Part shown: positions 12,170 through 24,990 of the stretch, one piece after another
Numbering within the stretch: position 1 is the stretch's first letter
Layout: every line of letters starts with the position of its first letter
Position numbers and translations under genes: made by a program
From: Ophiodon elongatus
Lineage: Eukaryota; Chordata; Actinopteri; Perciformes; Hexagrammidae
Direction: 5' to 3'
NCBI GenBank assembly: GCA_016806645.1
Contig: JACSYO010000919.1
Location: forward strand, 154,501-218,500
DNA length: 64,000 nt
Notes under the pieces: generated by a model
The model's database searches: none
Told to the model about the DNA's origin: nothing
What the model saw: the letters and a program-made list of their open reading frames with translations, nothing else

Positions 12170-12625
12170 TTTATTCAAGTATCATTTTGAGGTTACGTGA
12201 GTATTTCTACTTTCTGCTACTTAAAACGTCTACTCCATTACAACTCAGAGGCCAATGCTGTAGTTTTTTCAGACCAAGAATACAAAATATTATTGAAAAA
12301 TAAAGTATGTACCATTATAGGTTAAGATAAGATACGACTTTATTGATCCACAGTCTACCCAGCAGTATATAGACTGATCAAAATTAGCCCAACCATCAAC
12401 ATTAAAGGGATGTATAGATGTATGCAACAATAGTTATAATCCAAAGTATATTGTGAAATGGGCCACTCTGCACAATGAATACTTTTATCTTTGGCAACTT
12501 AAGTATATTGTGATGCCTATACTTTTGTAATTTTGAGTAAAAATGTAATGCAGGACTTTTACTTGTAACAGTGTATTTGTACACTGTGGTATTGCTTTTT
12601 TAACTGAAGTAAAAGTTCTGAAAAT
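12170..12625 (+). repeat. Fish repeat of the ACTTAAGTATATT type, interrupted
   Basis: The left part, ACGTGAGTATTTCTACTTTC and TCTACTCCATTACAACTCAG (12195-12250), and right part, CAACTTAAGTATATTGTGATG and ATGCAGGACTTTTACTTGTA (12495-12575), belong to one common family. A stretch with AAGATACGACTTTATTGATCC (12330-12350), a typical fish repeat tail, lies between them. Confidence 0.5.
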
Positions 12626-13449
12626 AAATAAACAACAACAAAATGAGCTAAAGAAAGATTGAAACAAACAGGTAATACCTAGAGTAAAGCATAGTTGAGG
12701 TAACATAAAAAAAGAATCTGCAAGCCTCGGATCTACAGGGATGTCTAAAATGTAATATTGTTAGATAATAATTCGATGATATCCTCTTACTTATTATGAC
12801 TTATTATTTGAAAGGGAGATGTTGTGAGATGGCTAGCTGTTAATCTTTCCATGCACAATCATCCACACTCACACACACACAAAAAGCAGGTCGAGGAAGG
12901 CGCCGCGGAACATATAATAACACATGCACAATTCACCAGCACCTGCTGTAGAATTCAGGTAATGGAGTGGGAACACGAAGCAGAAGCCAGTGAACCAGAT
13001 AGCGCATGAATAAAGCAGCGGGGAGATGGATGGAGCATGGGGGCCCCTCTCATTTTCCTTTCCGAGTGGGTTGGGAGGCATCCTTGGCTTTAATCAGGCT
13101 CACCTAAGCATACCTCAGCGAATGCCGTGTCACGGTGATGGATGGCCTGGAGAAATACCTGTAATGGCGAGCTCTCTGCACTGCCTTGTGTTTGGCAAGG
13201 CAGACGCTGCCGGCCCCTCGGGGGGAAAAAAAGAAGTATGGCGGCGAACCCGAGCGGCCGGCAGCGGCGAAGGAGGCGCTGCACTTTTCCATAGGTTCGC
13301 CCTGTTAATTACCGCGTTCCCCGCCGCGCCTTTTTATTTGAAGAGAGATGATCGACTTTGATGCCTCCAACCTGGCGCCAACACTGCCGAGGAGTGCAGG
13401 CTCTTGGGGGCACTTCTGACATTTTGTGCGATGCACACCACACAGCAGT

Positions 13450-13549
<100 letters not shown>

Positions 13550-14139
13550 GTTCCGTTTCGCCTCTGGTCTGACATCATGTTGGGCTGATAGAAAGATGTC
13601 TTCTCGCTCGGTCCTGAACGATACATTTTTTTGTTCTTTCGAGAAGCACCGAAGGCTCAATTTAATCTATTCACACGCTCTTTTTCATGCCGTCGCCTTC
13701 GAGGGCCAAGGCTACACTGCTGCACACAGAGCAGCTCTTGTAATTGTAATAAATAATGTATGATTAATATGGCTGATTAAACAGCCTGGGAATCCTCTCC
13801 CTGTGGGCAACACTACTTCTAGCAGAATAACAAAGATTACCTCAGAGCTTTTTCCGCTCTTGTCACACCATTGTCTGATAAGGAGTTCAACAGCCGCTCC
13901 AGATCAAAGACCGCCTTTGTGCGACGCAGCTCTGCAAGTTCAGCTTGAGTCGGTTTGAAAGTCTCGGTGCCGTGGGATTACAGAGGTGTGCAGTTTGGTG
14001 ATTCTTAACAGGAAGGTTTTCAGGTTAACTTAGGGTTGGGAAGGTGTTGTACATTGCATTTATTCCGTAGCCGCTTCTCTCCAAATTGGCTTAAAATACC
14101 ATTTTCTTTACGGGGAAACCCGGTGGTCTACTGGTTAAA

Positions 14140-14565
14140 ACCATAGACTGTATATAAGAAGTGGACGTAGTCGTCGTGACCCGTTGGTTTGTGGACTGAC
14201 GTTTTGAAGCCTCGATTTTGGCATTTTGGCCTTTGCCATCTTGATTTTTTGCAACCAGTGAACGGAAGTGACCATATTTGGACAGCGGAGGAGTGGCGTT
14301 GAGAAGCCGTACACGGCTCTGGTAGCGACTTGTCAATCATAGAGGTAAAGAATAAAGAATACTCTGCTTTATGGTCTATTTGACTCTAAATGGACCATCA
14401 TTTACTAAATGAACATCATGCTGTATTGAAGAAGACTTGAAACTAGAGATTGAGACCATAAACTCATGTTTAAAATGTTTACTGATGTAATAAATCAAGA
14501 GAGAAGTAGAGTCATTTTCTCATAGACTTCTATACAATCTGACTTATTTGCAACCTGGTTCAAAA
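14140..14565 (+). repeat. Interspersed repeat B, copy 1
   Basis: It starts near CATAGACTGTATATAAGAAG and includes GGCATTTTGGCC, TGCTTTATGGTCTATTTGAC and ATGAACATCATGCTGTATTG, shared with 24991-25506. Copy 1 lacks the middle part seen in copy 2 (AAGACATTTTTGGGTG and following), so the two differ by an internal indel as well as point changes. Confidence 0.7.
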
Positions 14566-17500
14566 GCAGACCTTGAATAAGAATAAAATAATGATATCTT
14601 TGGTCTATTTTTCTTTCTCACTTACTGTCCACTGAGAGTTCAATAATGTTACAGGCGAGCGATGCTCAATAGGTAGAGTACTTTGTGCACCAAATTTTGG
14701 AACAATTGGACAATTGGGATTGGATTTAGGCTTAAAAAAATGTTGTAGCCAAAAATGTAGAGTGCTCAATGTCTGACTCCTTTTATCCACTTTGCAAGTA
14801 CTCACCTTCATTGAAACGGCTCTAGAAATCCTTTTTATTCTCTCAATGTTAAAATCAGCAGTTGGGAAATTGCATTTAGCCACTCTGCAACCCCCCCTGC
14901 CTCCGAACCAACCCTTGAGTCTCACCTTCTCCTCTACCCTCTACGTCGGCCTTCTCCTGGAGCCGGTGACACATCATCATTACTTGCCTAAATAGAAAAT
15001 TTGGGCCTACATTTCTCATTTCGTTTTTTTCTACTTCTTTTTTAGGACCTGTGGAGTGCATTGCCCTAAGGACCACAACATTCTCCTCGCAATATCAGAC
15101 ACAAAGCATGAAAAATTACATTTCCTTCTGGTTCTACCTGATGGAGACGACACTAAAAACTTTCAACCTATAAATTCTCTTTAACCTTCCGAGTTTCCGC
15201 CGACTTGAGACAAGGTCAGAGTCTTTGTCCCTGATGTATGAAGAGAAAATGCTATTACAAACTCAAACGCTCATTTTGAGGAACAAGCTCTGTCCCTGCA
15301 CTTTGGCTAATACACCTGATGGGACCACCCGCCACCACAAGCGTTCCAGCGAGAGTAAGACTGGCGTATTTCTAATTTAACTGCCAATGTCTTTGACAGA
15401 TACTGACCTTTGGCGAACAGAGGTCCTTAAACACTATTACAGTGTTTGGAGGGGGGGAATAGAAGTCATTTAGCTTAATGCCTGGCACAGGCACTCACAG
15501 AATCCAATGAAACGTAAGGTTACAGGCTGTCCATTCAAGTCTACAGCAGAGCATTGGAGGAGCACTTGTTAAGTGCTGTGCGATACCTTGTTGGGACTCC
15601 AGAAAACTCAAACTGATGTGGCAGCTTAAAATGGAGGAAGAGCTGTTTGATTTACTGTAATAGGGCCTTGAATTCCCAATAAGCTCAGAAAGAAGCTCAT
15701 TCTATTTAAACATCTATACGTTACGCCAAATGTATTATGTTCGTGTGGAACTGTGCATGTCTGAGGCAGTCAGCTAGTTTAAAGTCACTATGAGGAAATT
15801 TGAACTGGTTATGAAACAGTCTTTTGCAATGATTGCCAATTCTGACCTCCTTGGGGCTGGAAGGTTCTGCTCAGGGGCCGTCCTACCTGACCCATGAGCC
15901 ATGATAACACTGAGCTGTGGCATGGTATTAAGTCCAAACCTCACAATATTATTCAGTAAGCTTAGCTTAGGCTATAAGGATATTTAGGATGCACATGATT
16001 ATTGCTGGCCTCCATTGGCTCTCCTTAGCGGATGCGCTCCAGGCAAATAAAAAAATCAGAAAAAAAATCATGCAGGTTCAACAAAAACTCCTTCCACTCA
16101 GACTCAGAGACACTGCTGCTCTTGTCCACGGGGACCGCCGAAATCAACACGGAATGAAAATTCCTCATAGTAGCTTTAAAGGAAAATCACAATGACGTTG
16201 TGTCGTGACGTCCTGGCTAGCCTCTGTTCCGCTAGCTACTTCGTAATTTGAACAAACGTCAATCCAAGGTTATAAGAATAAGACCTGTGTTGAAAAGAAA
16301 AACTGTAATTGTCCTTTAACACTCAACATAAAGTGCATAAAACCAAATGACTGTTCCTATTTTCTGTATAATGTTGAGATGCACATCTGTGTATAAAGCA
16401 CTGCGACAGCATATAGATGCCGTGAAGCATCTGCAATTGTTTACCACAGACTAGTTGACCAGGAGTCTCAAAACAACAACAACAAAAACACTGAATATGT
16501 GCATGCTGTTTACCAATAAAAAAGGGCTTAAGAGGCGTAATGGCATTCATAATCATTTTAAGACTGAGGGAGTGTGTGAGTAAATTAATGCTAAAAATCC
16601 TGCAGACATTTTGGCATTTCATAACAATACAAAATGACAAGTGAAACAGACAGAGGAAAATGAAGAATGGCTGTGATGGCATTTAGCTAATACGAGTGGC
16701 ATGACTGTGGCAAACCTTTCTATACTGTAAATTATTCATTGTCTTGTTTGTTTGCAGAGGCTTGTTTCCCAACATGCACCGGGCAGGACTTAATAACAGG
16801 GCTGACACAGATTGACGGGCCACTCACACTCACATTTATGGGCAAAATAATGTTTCTAAATCCCGGAACGACCCGCGTGTGTTTGGACAACATCCAAAAG
16901 ATAACCGCACAAATGTGGTAAAATATGCAAATGCTGCAACAACTGAGCCACTATGTCACCTTTTCCCACATGCAGCCACTCAAAACGTGGAGATGAGTCT
17001 GTAATTTCTTTTTTTTTAACAACACATTCAGTATTCAAGTCAAAGTGATGTTTAAAATCCCCCAAAACAGTAAGCCGTCTCCAAAGGAGGACGGCGACGA
17101 GGTCCATGGTCCGGCTTGCTTTATGACTTTGGAGGATGATTACTTTTCGTGGTAATTTGCTGTTTATATGAATAGAAAAGCCTATAAATAGTGCCGCCTT
17201 GCAGAGTGACAATGTGATTATGGCTTTGGCAACTCAAGATAAGCAAATTGTGTTGCTCAAAGTAAAAGCTTTCCTGGGATTCGCTTTCCTTGACCTAGAA
17301 AGTCCCATCACTCCCACTCGCACACACACTTCTTTCCCCTCAAGATGGTTTAAAAAGTCAGTTATCCTCCGAGGAAGCAGGTCCACAAGTAACCTAACTT
17401 CCTTAGAGGTTTTTTTTATACTATATAAGCCTATTGTATCCCCTCAAGACTTTCACATGGGCTATAAATATCAGAACTGTTGTACACTACTGGGAATGCT

Positions 17501-17864
17501 CAGTTCAGGCTGCGAGGTGATTAGTGTGTTTTAGACTGAATTTGTAAATGCTCTCCTGTGATTGTTAGAGAGGATTAACTGTCAATTTGTTTTGATGGAC
17601 AGATAGTTCTTAAAGCAATAAAACAAGACAAAGGCTTGATATTGGTTGCCCCTGCATAAAAATATGGTTTTGAGTGATGCTGGCAGCATGGCTCCAGGGA
17701 TAGCAGTGTTCGTACGGGGAACCAGCCGGTCCAAACTTTGGTTTGTGACCAAGGCAACACTATATTAGTAGAAAGGTGCACTCAATAGAGTCCAGATCTT
17801 CGCCAGGTGTGTCTGCAACGACTAATGCTGTATTGTGTAATTGAATGAATACAACCCACAACTG

Positions 17865-17960
17865 TCTGTGGACAGACAAAGAGGTGCACAGTCAAGGACA
17901 CGTGCACGCACGAACATATGCGACCGGTCGCATGATCCTCCCGGTGGAGGTTATGAAGAC
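17865..17960 (+). repeat. Unclassified shared repeat, copy 2
   Basis: CTGTGGACAGACAAAGAGGTG, GCACGCACGAACATATG and CGCATGATCCTCCCGGTGG match copy 1 at 6730-6860. It contains the 16 bp palindrome ATGCGACCGGTCGCAT (17918-17933). Confidence 0.5.
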
Positions 17961-19724
17961 AGGAGACAAAGAATGTACTGGAGCAGTGCCAAACTAATGC
18001 ATGACTCGTGATGATTTAGTGCATGAATTAAAGCAGGATGTGTCTGACTTCCTGTTGCTCACCAATAACAAATGATCCAATCACTATGACTTTAATGTGA
18101 TTAGTTCACGCTTAATATCATGAATTAAGAAGTGTTATTTCACAGTGACTTCACGCATTAATTGATATGCAACCACATTAGCTGGATTCCAGTTACATAA
18201 AAGTTAACGTCAGACCCGTTCATTTTCTGAGCCTCTCTGAAAGCAGAACAGCACGTCTTTTTTTTCTCTATCAAACTGAATGCAAACATTTATATGCTAC
18301 GGCACAGACATTACCCAAAGGTATATTTATGCCACAAACAGGGGGTGGAACATGAGTCATTGTTTCTTTTTTTAAATTGTATTGTTATATCTGTGTGTTG
18401 TTGTTGAACGAAATCATCCGATACATGCCAGTTGACAGATTAAAGGAGCGAGTGGAATGGAAAGGAAAAATGGAAATAAACAAGCACCGTTCTGCTTACT
18501 GAGAGGCGTTAGTTCATTAGTTATGCATTACATACATGAATGATGAATGATGAGTCCAGTATTATCTCGCCGTCTAACATAAATATAAATGCTTTCTGCA
18601 GCTGATATCTCCAGACCCGTAAAGCAGATTTATCACTACACTTCAAAATGGACTGTGGACTCTCACGATTGGCTAATGTGCCATATTGGGTGGGAAATGT
18701 ATGTAATTATGCTGCTGCCATTATGAAAACGCTGTGTTCTTTTCCTGTCTGCCTTTTAACTTGTCAAGTCTAAAGTTGTTATGTATGTGAAAAATGCCGG
18801 TTCAGTCGCTGACTTCTGGAGCGGAAATTTTACAGAGCGCTTCCCGAAGAAGATGATTGGCTTCTACCGATTTGTTTGTGACAGGCGGCAGAGCCACAAT
18901 AGCTTGATTTGACTCAATCACCCTTATGTAATGGCGTCCCCAGTGAAGCATGCGCTGTCTCTCTCATTTCATAACAGCGATACATGCTCGCTTCTAAAAG
19001 TGAAAATCCACTGTGGCTGCGGAGAGTGATTTGTGTCCAATGAGGTTATCTAGCAAAAATGCTGCATAAACAACACCGCGGGGAGCTGAGTTTTTTTTTC
19101 TTCTTTTTGACTGGCCACGTCGATGTAATGCTTCTCGGCACAAGCACAGGCTTTGACATTATTGATCACGCTTCCTAATTGCAGACGTGTAGTGTGTCTG
19201 TGTGCACTGGTTCTCATTTTCGGATTTATCTGGAGCTGCTTGTTGTGCGCAGGGGCTGCAGACTATCTGAGCTCAACATGGAGCAGGTACACGAGCGAGG
19301 CTGACCGGCTTTTACAATCAACCCGGCACCGTAGGCGAGGAACACATAAAAAATCTGCTCAAACAGCGTTGAGGATACATGCACTCAGCAAAAGTCATCC
19401 CTCATGAGCTGACTTCATTTCTCGTAAATGTATAGTTGAATGTTTCTTTCCCATTATATTTTCAATTTCCAAAGCAAGATAATTAAAAACAAACTCAAAA
19501 TATACTCACATTGTACTATATATACTCAATATATATAATAATATGTATATCACTTTGTGGGTCCGTATTATGGACAATGTATCATTTGATATATTGATAG
19601 CAATGCTATACAATTACACATACTAACAATAGATACAATATATAAATAAACCATCGAGTTGATGTATTAATATATCATTTAAACTTGGTTAATGACCATT
19701 AACATAAAAAACAAGACACGCTTA

Positions 19725-20420
19725 CTTTCATTACCCATTAATCTGTCGATAATTGTTTTTATAACTTGATCATTCTTTTAGTTAATGAAATGTCAAAATA
19801 TACAACGTATCTTCATTCCACGGTTCGTTGGTTTCTTCCAAAAAAGTCACGCCTCATTCTCCGTGTGTTTTCCTATGAATGCCAGCGACTCCTGCCAATT
19901 TCTGCTCGTTGCATGCAGTCTCTTAAGAATAAACTTTCACCCTCATAGGAAACTACTCAGTTAGGTTTAGGCAACAAAACTACTTAGTTAAGTTTAGCAA
20001 AATATTGTGAAATACTTGGTTAGGTTGAGGCAACAAAATCCCTTAGTTAGATTTAGGAAAAGATCATGAAATACCTAGTGAGGTTTAGGCAAGAAAACTA
20101 CTTGGACAAGATCGTCGTTTGGGTTAAAATAAGTGCTGAAGTGCCATAACTACATTACACAAGTTACGTGACAAATAAATAAACATTGACTTATATCAAT
20201 ATGGATATCTACGAATTACGGTGAATTATTTTTCATAAGAATAGCTACCAATGTTGGGTAGACCAGCCTGAAAAAAAACAAACACAAACACAAGCTCTGA
20301 GAGGCGAAGATGACTTCTTTAAATGTCTTGTTTTGTCCATTTCAAAAATCCATAACCCTAATTCATTTGATTTAAGACAATAAATATAACAGAAAAAGCA
20401 GCACATTTCTGTCTGAGAGG
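19725..20420 (+). repeat. GGGCTGCAAC-family fragments split by an insertion
   Basis: The left fragment, 19725-19797 (TTAATCTGTCGATAATTG to ATGAAATGTCAAAATA), and right fragment, 20309-20420 (ATGACTTCTTTAAATGTCTTG), are neighbours in the family consensus. The intervening 19798-20308 contains the tandem TTAGGTTTAGGCAACAAAAC repeat. Confidence 0.5.
19935..20160 (+). repeat. Tandem TTAGGTTTAGGCAACAAAAC repeat
   Basis: Three to four diverged units: GTTAGGTTTAGGCAACAAAA, CTTGGTTAGGTTGAGGCAAC and GTGAGGTTTAGGCAAGAAAA, each followed by an ACTACTTAGTTA- or CCCTTAGTTAG-like stretch and AAAGATCATG. A related stretch in reverse orientation lies at about 2940-3060. Confidence 0.6.
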
Positions 20421-23400
20421 CACTTCCAGTGATGGCAGCTACCTGACGAGAGCAGAGCCACCAGTCTGTCGCCCTGTTGATTTTGCATCTGTGACTATCT
20501 CCCCATCACGGCACCTAAATGAACACCCACAGATGGCAACTGTGTTCCAGAGCTGTTTAATGTGCTGTTTTTATGGCCTTGTCTATAAGCCTCCCCCTCT
20601 TCAGTGCAGACTTTTCTTACTAGACCAGAACATGGAAGTCTTGCCTGTTACATAGTGTGTTTTTTTCTTAAACGTTGAGCTTGCTTGCCAAAGCCCGTTA
20701 GACATTTGAGGTCCTCGGACATTTGAACTCCTAATAACATAACTTTCTTTACACCATCACCATTGACACTAATTGGAACGTGCTTTCGGCTGTGATTTCC
20801 TTCATCTTGGCAGCATTGAAATCAACTTTATTTTCACTTCATCACCCTGTGAGTCACACAAGCTCCTCTCCGTGAAAAGGGACTCATTATTCTGAATTCC
20901 CCCTCGATCTGTTTCTTTATTTTTGCTGCTTGCTAATTTAATGACGCGGCCCCCTATCATATATTGCAATGCACTCATGAGTGAAATGTGAATATAGGAG
21001 GGAACTAAAGGGTGCGTCTCTGGGGCGCACCTGTGTTCATTACCTCCCGCGGAAGAAGTGGAATTATCTATTCTCGCTGCCGTTTCTATCCCCACCAAAA
21101 GAGACCGAAATCCACAATGTCTGCATGCTGTGATGAACTGGCTGGTTGTTAATGTGCATGCCGGTGGAGGATAGAGATTAATTGGAGGGATCTGCGTATG
21201 ACCTGTTAGATAGTCTCACTTTGAGAGTGGGAGGAAGACGCTCTGAAGAAGGCGGTTTGAACATAATGCTGACGTGGGCATCTGCACAAAGTAAATCAAA
21301 GAGAAACACTGAAATGTTACCTACACCTGACTCTCTACTTGTGTTCATCTACACGGTATATATTTCTGGTCGAAGCGCCCCGCACTGAAAAAAAAAAACA
21401 CATTTTCAAACAGACCTTGTCGGAGCACATTTTTTATCAACCCTCAAGTAAAAATATATTTATAAACCTACAGTTTCTTTTCATTGCTGCCGTGGCGACG
21501 GTTGAACGTGCTGCAGAACTGTCGGGGAAAAAAGCTGGATCAAACAGGACCTTTATCATTTTGTCTTGACAAGAAGACAGAGATAGGATTAGTCTTCATG
21601 TTTAATAATTCCGATAGAATTACTTGTGCTTTTATATGACTTCCACTCGATGACTCCAGTACACTGTTTTTCTGTCTTACCTGACTGGCACAGTGAGGAG
21701 TGCTGCTGCCTCGTCATCACCAAATCCATTTTTAATGTCTCCCTATTGAACATATTAATTCAGACAGGCTCTTAAGCAGGTGTTTAAGTCCTCTCTGGCT
21801 GTAGGAAATATCCATGCTGTTATGTTCCTAAAACGGAGATAAAATATTTATGGTAAGATCAATCTGGAGGGCTATATACTGAAAGGAAACCTTTCCCGCA
21901 ACATGAAATGATTTTTGGCAAAAGAAATGTCCTGCAACTTATACCGACAGTCAACGTTGGTTTGTTTCAACCATTACCATTCCTTATAGTAGAGGTGAAT
22001 ACAAATATTGATGTTTTGTGACACAGTATTGATTCTCAAAAAGACTTTATGGATTTTTTATTAATAGTTTACATGCAATGATTATTGTCAGGCAGTAGCT
22101 GTGTTTCCAGACAATCGTCAAGTGACTTTTGGGAGAACTTTAGGAATGTTGCAAAAAGGTAATGCTAATTAGGCGAATTAACGAAACAAACTAAGCTACA
22201 GAATAGTTTTATCCGGAGTTAGCGCTATAGGCTTTGCATGCCAACCGTAAACATAACACGTCGGATTGGCCGCCTATAATAGAACAATGTAGAGTGTTCT
22301 TCAGGAATAAGTTTTCATTGTGCAAGTTTTAAAAGTTCTTTCATGTCAGCTAGTATTAGCCGTATTTCATGCATTCACACGCTATGGCAGGAAGACGGCG
22401 ACGACAGAAACAGCTGATCAGTCATGTAAGATAAATGACGCTCAAGCAGAAGTTCAGTCAGGAAGACACCGGCCACACTCTTTGTCATTCATAGTCTCAG
22501 TCTCTAATTCTCCCTGAGATTACTCCATCAGCTGATTGGGGGCGTGCACTTTAAATTAACCAATCAGATTCTGCGCAGTTTCCTTAAGCCAATCACATCA
22601 TTGTTGTCAAACTTTTAAATAGGTTCTCCTCTCTGCTGCTGTCAGTTGTCATTTCAGCTCAAACAGATGCAACCCTCCTCCACCCCAGGCTCCTCCAATC
22701 TGCGTCAGTCCTGCCCCTCATTGATCATCGGGTTACAGCAACTTCCTTCTTCTCCACCACCACCAGTGTCTGGACTCCAGGGGGGATTCTGCTTTAGCAG
22801 ATATCAGCATCACTACCCCTTGCTTATCCTAATTCAGGATGGAGTCCAATCGCCAAAGACTTTGCACTATTCAAATATTATGCAATTGTAATAAATTATT
22901 GTTCAACTCTATAAAAGTCTCTCCTGATTGAAATGAAGGCTTTTCCATAATCCATTTAGCACATCAACTGTTTTTTGACAAAAGGCAAAAAACACCTCAA
23001 GCGAGCGTAAAAACTTTTTTCAGACACCATTCTGATGTACAGCTGTCGGCTAACGTTTAACGATTGGCTGCCTCTCAACTCACTCTGGAGCAACAAGGTC
23101 ACACACCGACGTTACTGTTCCACCGCATGTAACCATAATAACTCATCCAATACAATATTTTAGTTGAAAAGATATTCCCTCCCACCTCTCCAGTGTTGCA
23201 CTGAATTAAAGCCTCCATAATATGGTGATACAATAGAGCCCCTTTACATCAAACCCTGTGAAGAAGGAAAATGCGGATTCCACCGTTCTGATAGCATAAA
23301 AAAATACTTTTGACTTTTTATGCATATTGTGGTGTGTTGTTTACACAATGACAGTTTCTCTGCAAAGATTTTATTTAATGTATTCAATATCGTATCACGA

Positions 23401-24844
23401 GATTCTTGCTAATACACAGCTCTATAACCAAAAAGCTATTATTGTAACCATGATTACAAAGGCTTTAATATAATCTTAATTTGAACCCAAACAATGACGT
23501 TTACAAGTTGTGTTTTACATCTTCAGAACTCTAAAATGTGTTTAAATGGGTCGCTCTACATAGGAAAGTCACTCTGCACTGAACTGCTCAGCCTTGTTTG
23601 TGTGAAGCGGGGACCTCTCTTAGTACTGAGCTTAAAGGGTTGAGGACCTTTGGCTCATAGTACATGTACTCCAAAAGAGACAAGTTCTGAGGAGTCACGT
23701 GAGCAAATGACAGGTTTGTAACAAAAACAGAAGCAGAGGCTGGCTTCCAAAACCTGTAAAAATGTTCACACAACTTCTTATACCTGTATCTTATAAATAG
23801 TGTCACGTGAGTAGCTGCATCATCTCGATGAGCCGTTAAAATAAACTTGTTTTGTCTTTTTATATTTGCCACCCACTTAACTTCTCCTTTTGTTTCTGGT
23901 TGCCTTCCGACATAATTCCCACTTGCTCATCATCACCAGATGTCTCCCCCTCAGCAAATGTCTCTGCCACAAACCATCCTGAACATCACTGTGAGCCAAT
24001 TCCAGGTGAACAAGGAGATCAAGACCTGCATGGGTTGATAATGTGGAATCGACCCAAATTGTTTTGTTGCATATTGCTATTTTAATGCCAAAAAGCTCCA
24101 TATTGCAGCTTAAGCAAACATTGCTACTGGCTCAGCATTGGCACATTTCCACTGTTCTCAACTTGCAGCTGTTTATCAGCTCCGTGATTTTCGGGGATAA
24201 CATCACATCCCTAAAAAAGAAAGAGGAAATTTGCCTTTCAAAACGCTGTACATTTCCAGCAGAACAACGACGCACCATATTCTCCATGGAAAAACCCAAC
24301 AAGCTGCCGAAAGCTGGCCAGACTCGATCCAGTGATTGACCCAACTTGCCGGGCTCCCTGTCCCCCACCTCAATACTCCGAGCCCCTAATTGGGAAGACT
24401 GTGGGCTTATAGCGAGCATGAGCCAATCAGGATGTCTCCCTCTCCACGGGAGTGGAACTGCATGCTGGCTGTGGAGCTTGTTAAGGCATAGTTATTTGTA
24501 GCATCATGGGAGCAGCAGCACACAGGCACACACCAGACACACAGTAAAGTTGCTCCAATCACCACCTGTCTCGCCACCATTACAAAAAGCACCAAGCAGA
24601 AACGTGATGTGGTAGATTTGAGGAAAGTACATAACATCATAGTCAAACATCCTGCAGTTAATCACACTGCCTCCCAAACCTTTCAAATCAAAGATATTTG
24701 GCCAAGCAGAACCAATTATCAGGCTGACAGAATGACAATGAGACGCAACGAAGGAAAGAAAGCACAATAGGCTGCATCTAACAGCATAATTAATCAAATT
24801 GTGCCTTCAGATGCCAATCAAATTGGAATGAGACTTTCTGGGCA
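20421..24844. other. Gene-free stretch
   Basis: No gene. A possible LTR-like repeat lies at 22520-22930. A short frame near 23940-24030 (starting MSPPQQMSLPQTILNITVSQ) follows a pyrimidine-rich AG, but no partner exon was found. Confidence 0.45.
22520..22930 (+). repeat. Possible LTR or promoter-bearing repeat
   Basis: TTTAAATAGG (TATA-like, about 22614) is followed by CTGTCAGTTGTC, a proline-rich short frame and AATAAATTATTGTTCAACTC near 22890. A TATA-like box and a poly(A) signal about 270 bp apart would suit a solo LTR, but the ends and target duplication were not found. Confidence 0.3.
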
Positions 24845-24990
24845 TGCTAACAACTCTGGTGGGCTGCACAACAGGGCTATGAGCTAAATACTAGCATCAG
24901 TGTGCTAACATGCTCACAATGATGCTCACTGAGCAGGTACAATGTCTACCATCTTATTTTAGCTTTTCTTAACATTTAATTACATAAACA

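Noticed and set aside
19153..19407. 84-codon frame after a splice-acceptor-like AATTGCAG, ending near a GTACAC donor
   Set aside because: No ATG, two frames are open at once, the peptide is unrecognised and no partner exon was found.
23940..24032. Short frame MSPPQQMSLPQTILNITVSQ after a pyrimidine-rich AG
   Set aside because: Only about 32 codons, no second exon, and no family recognised.
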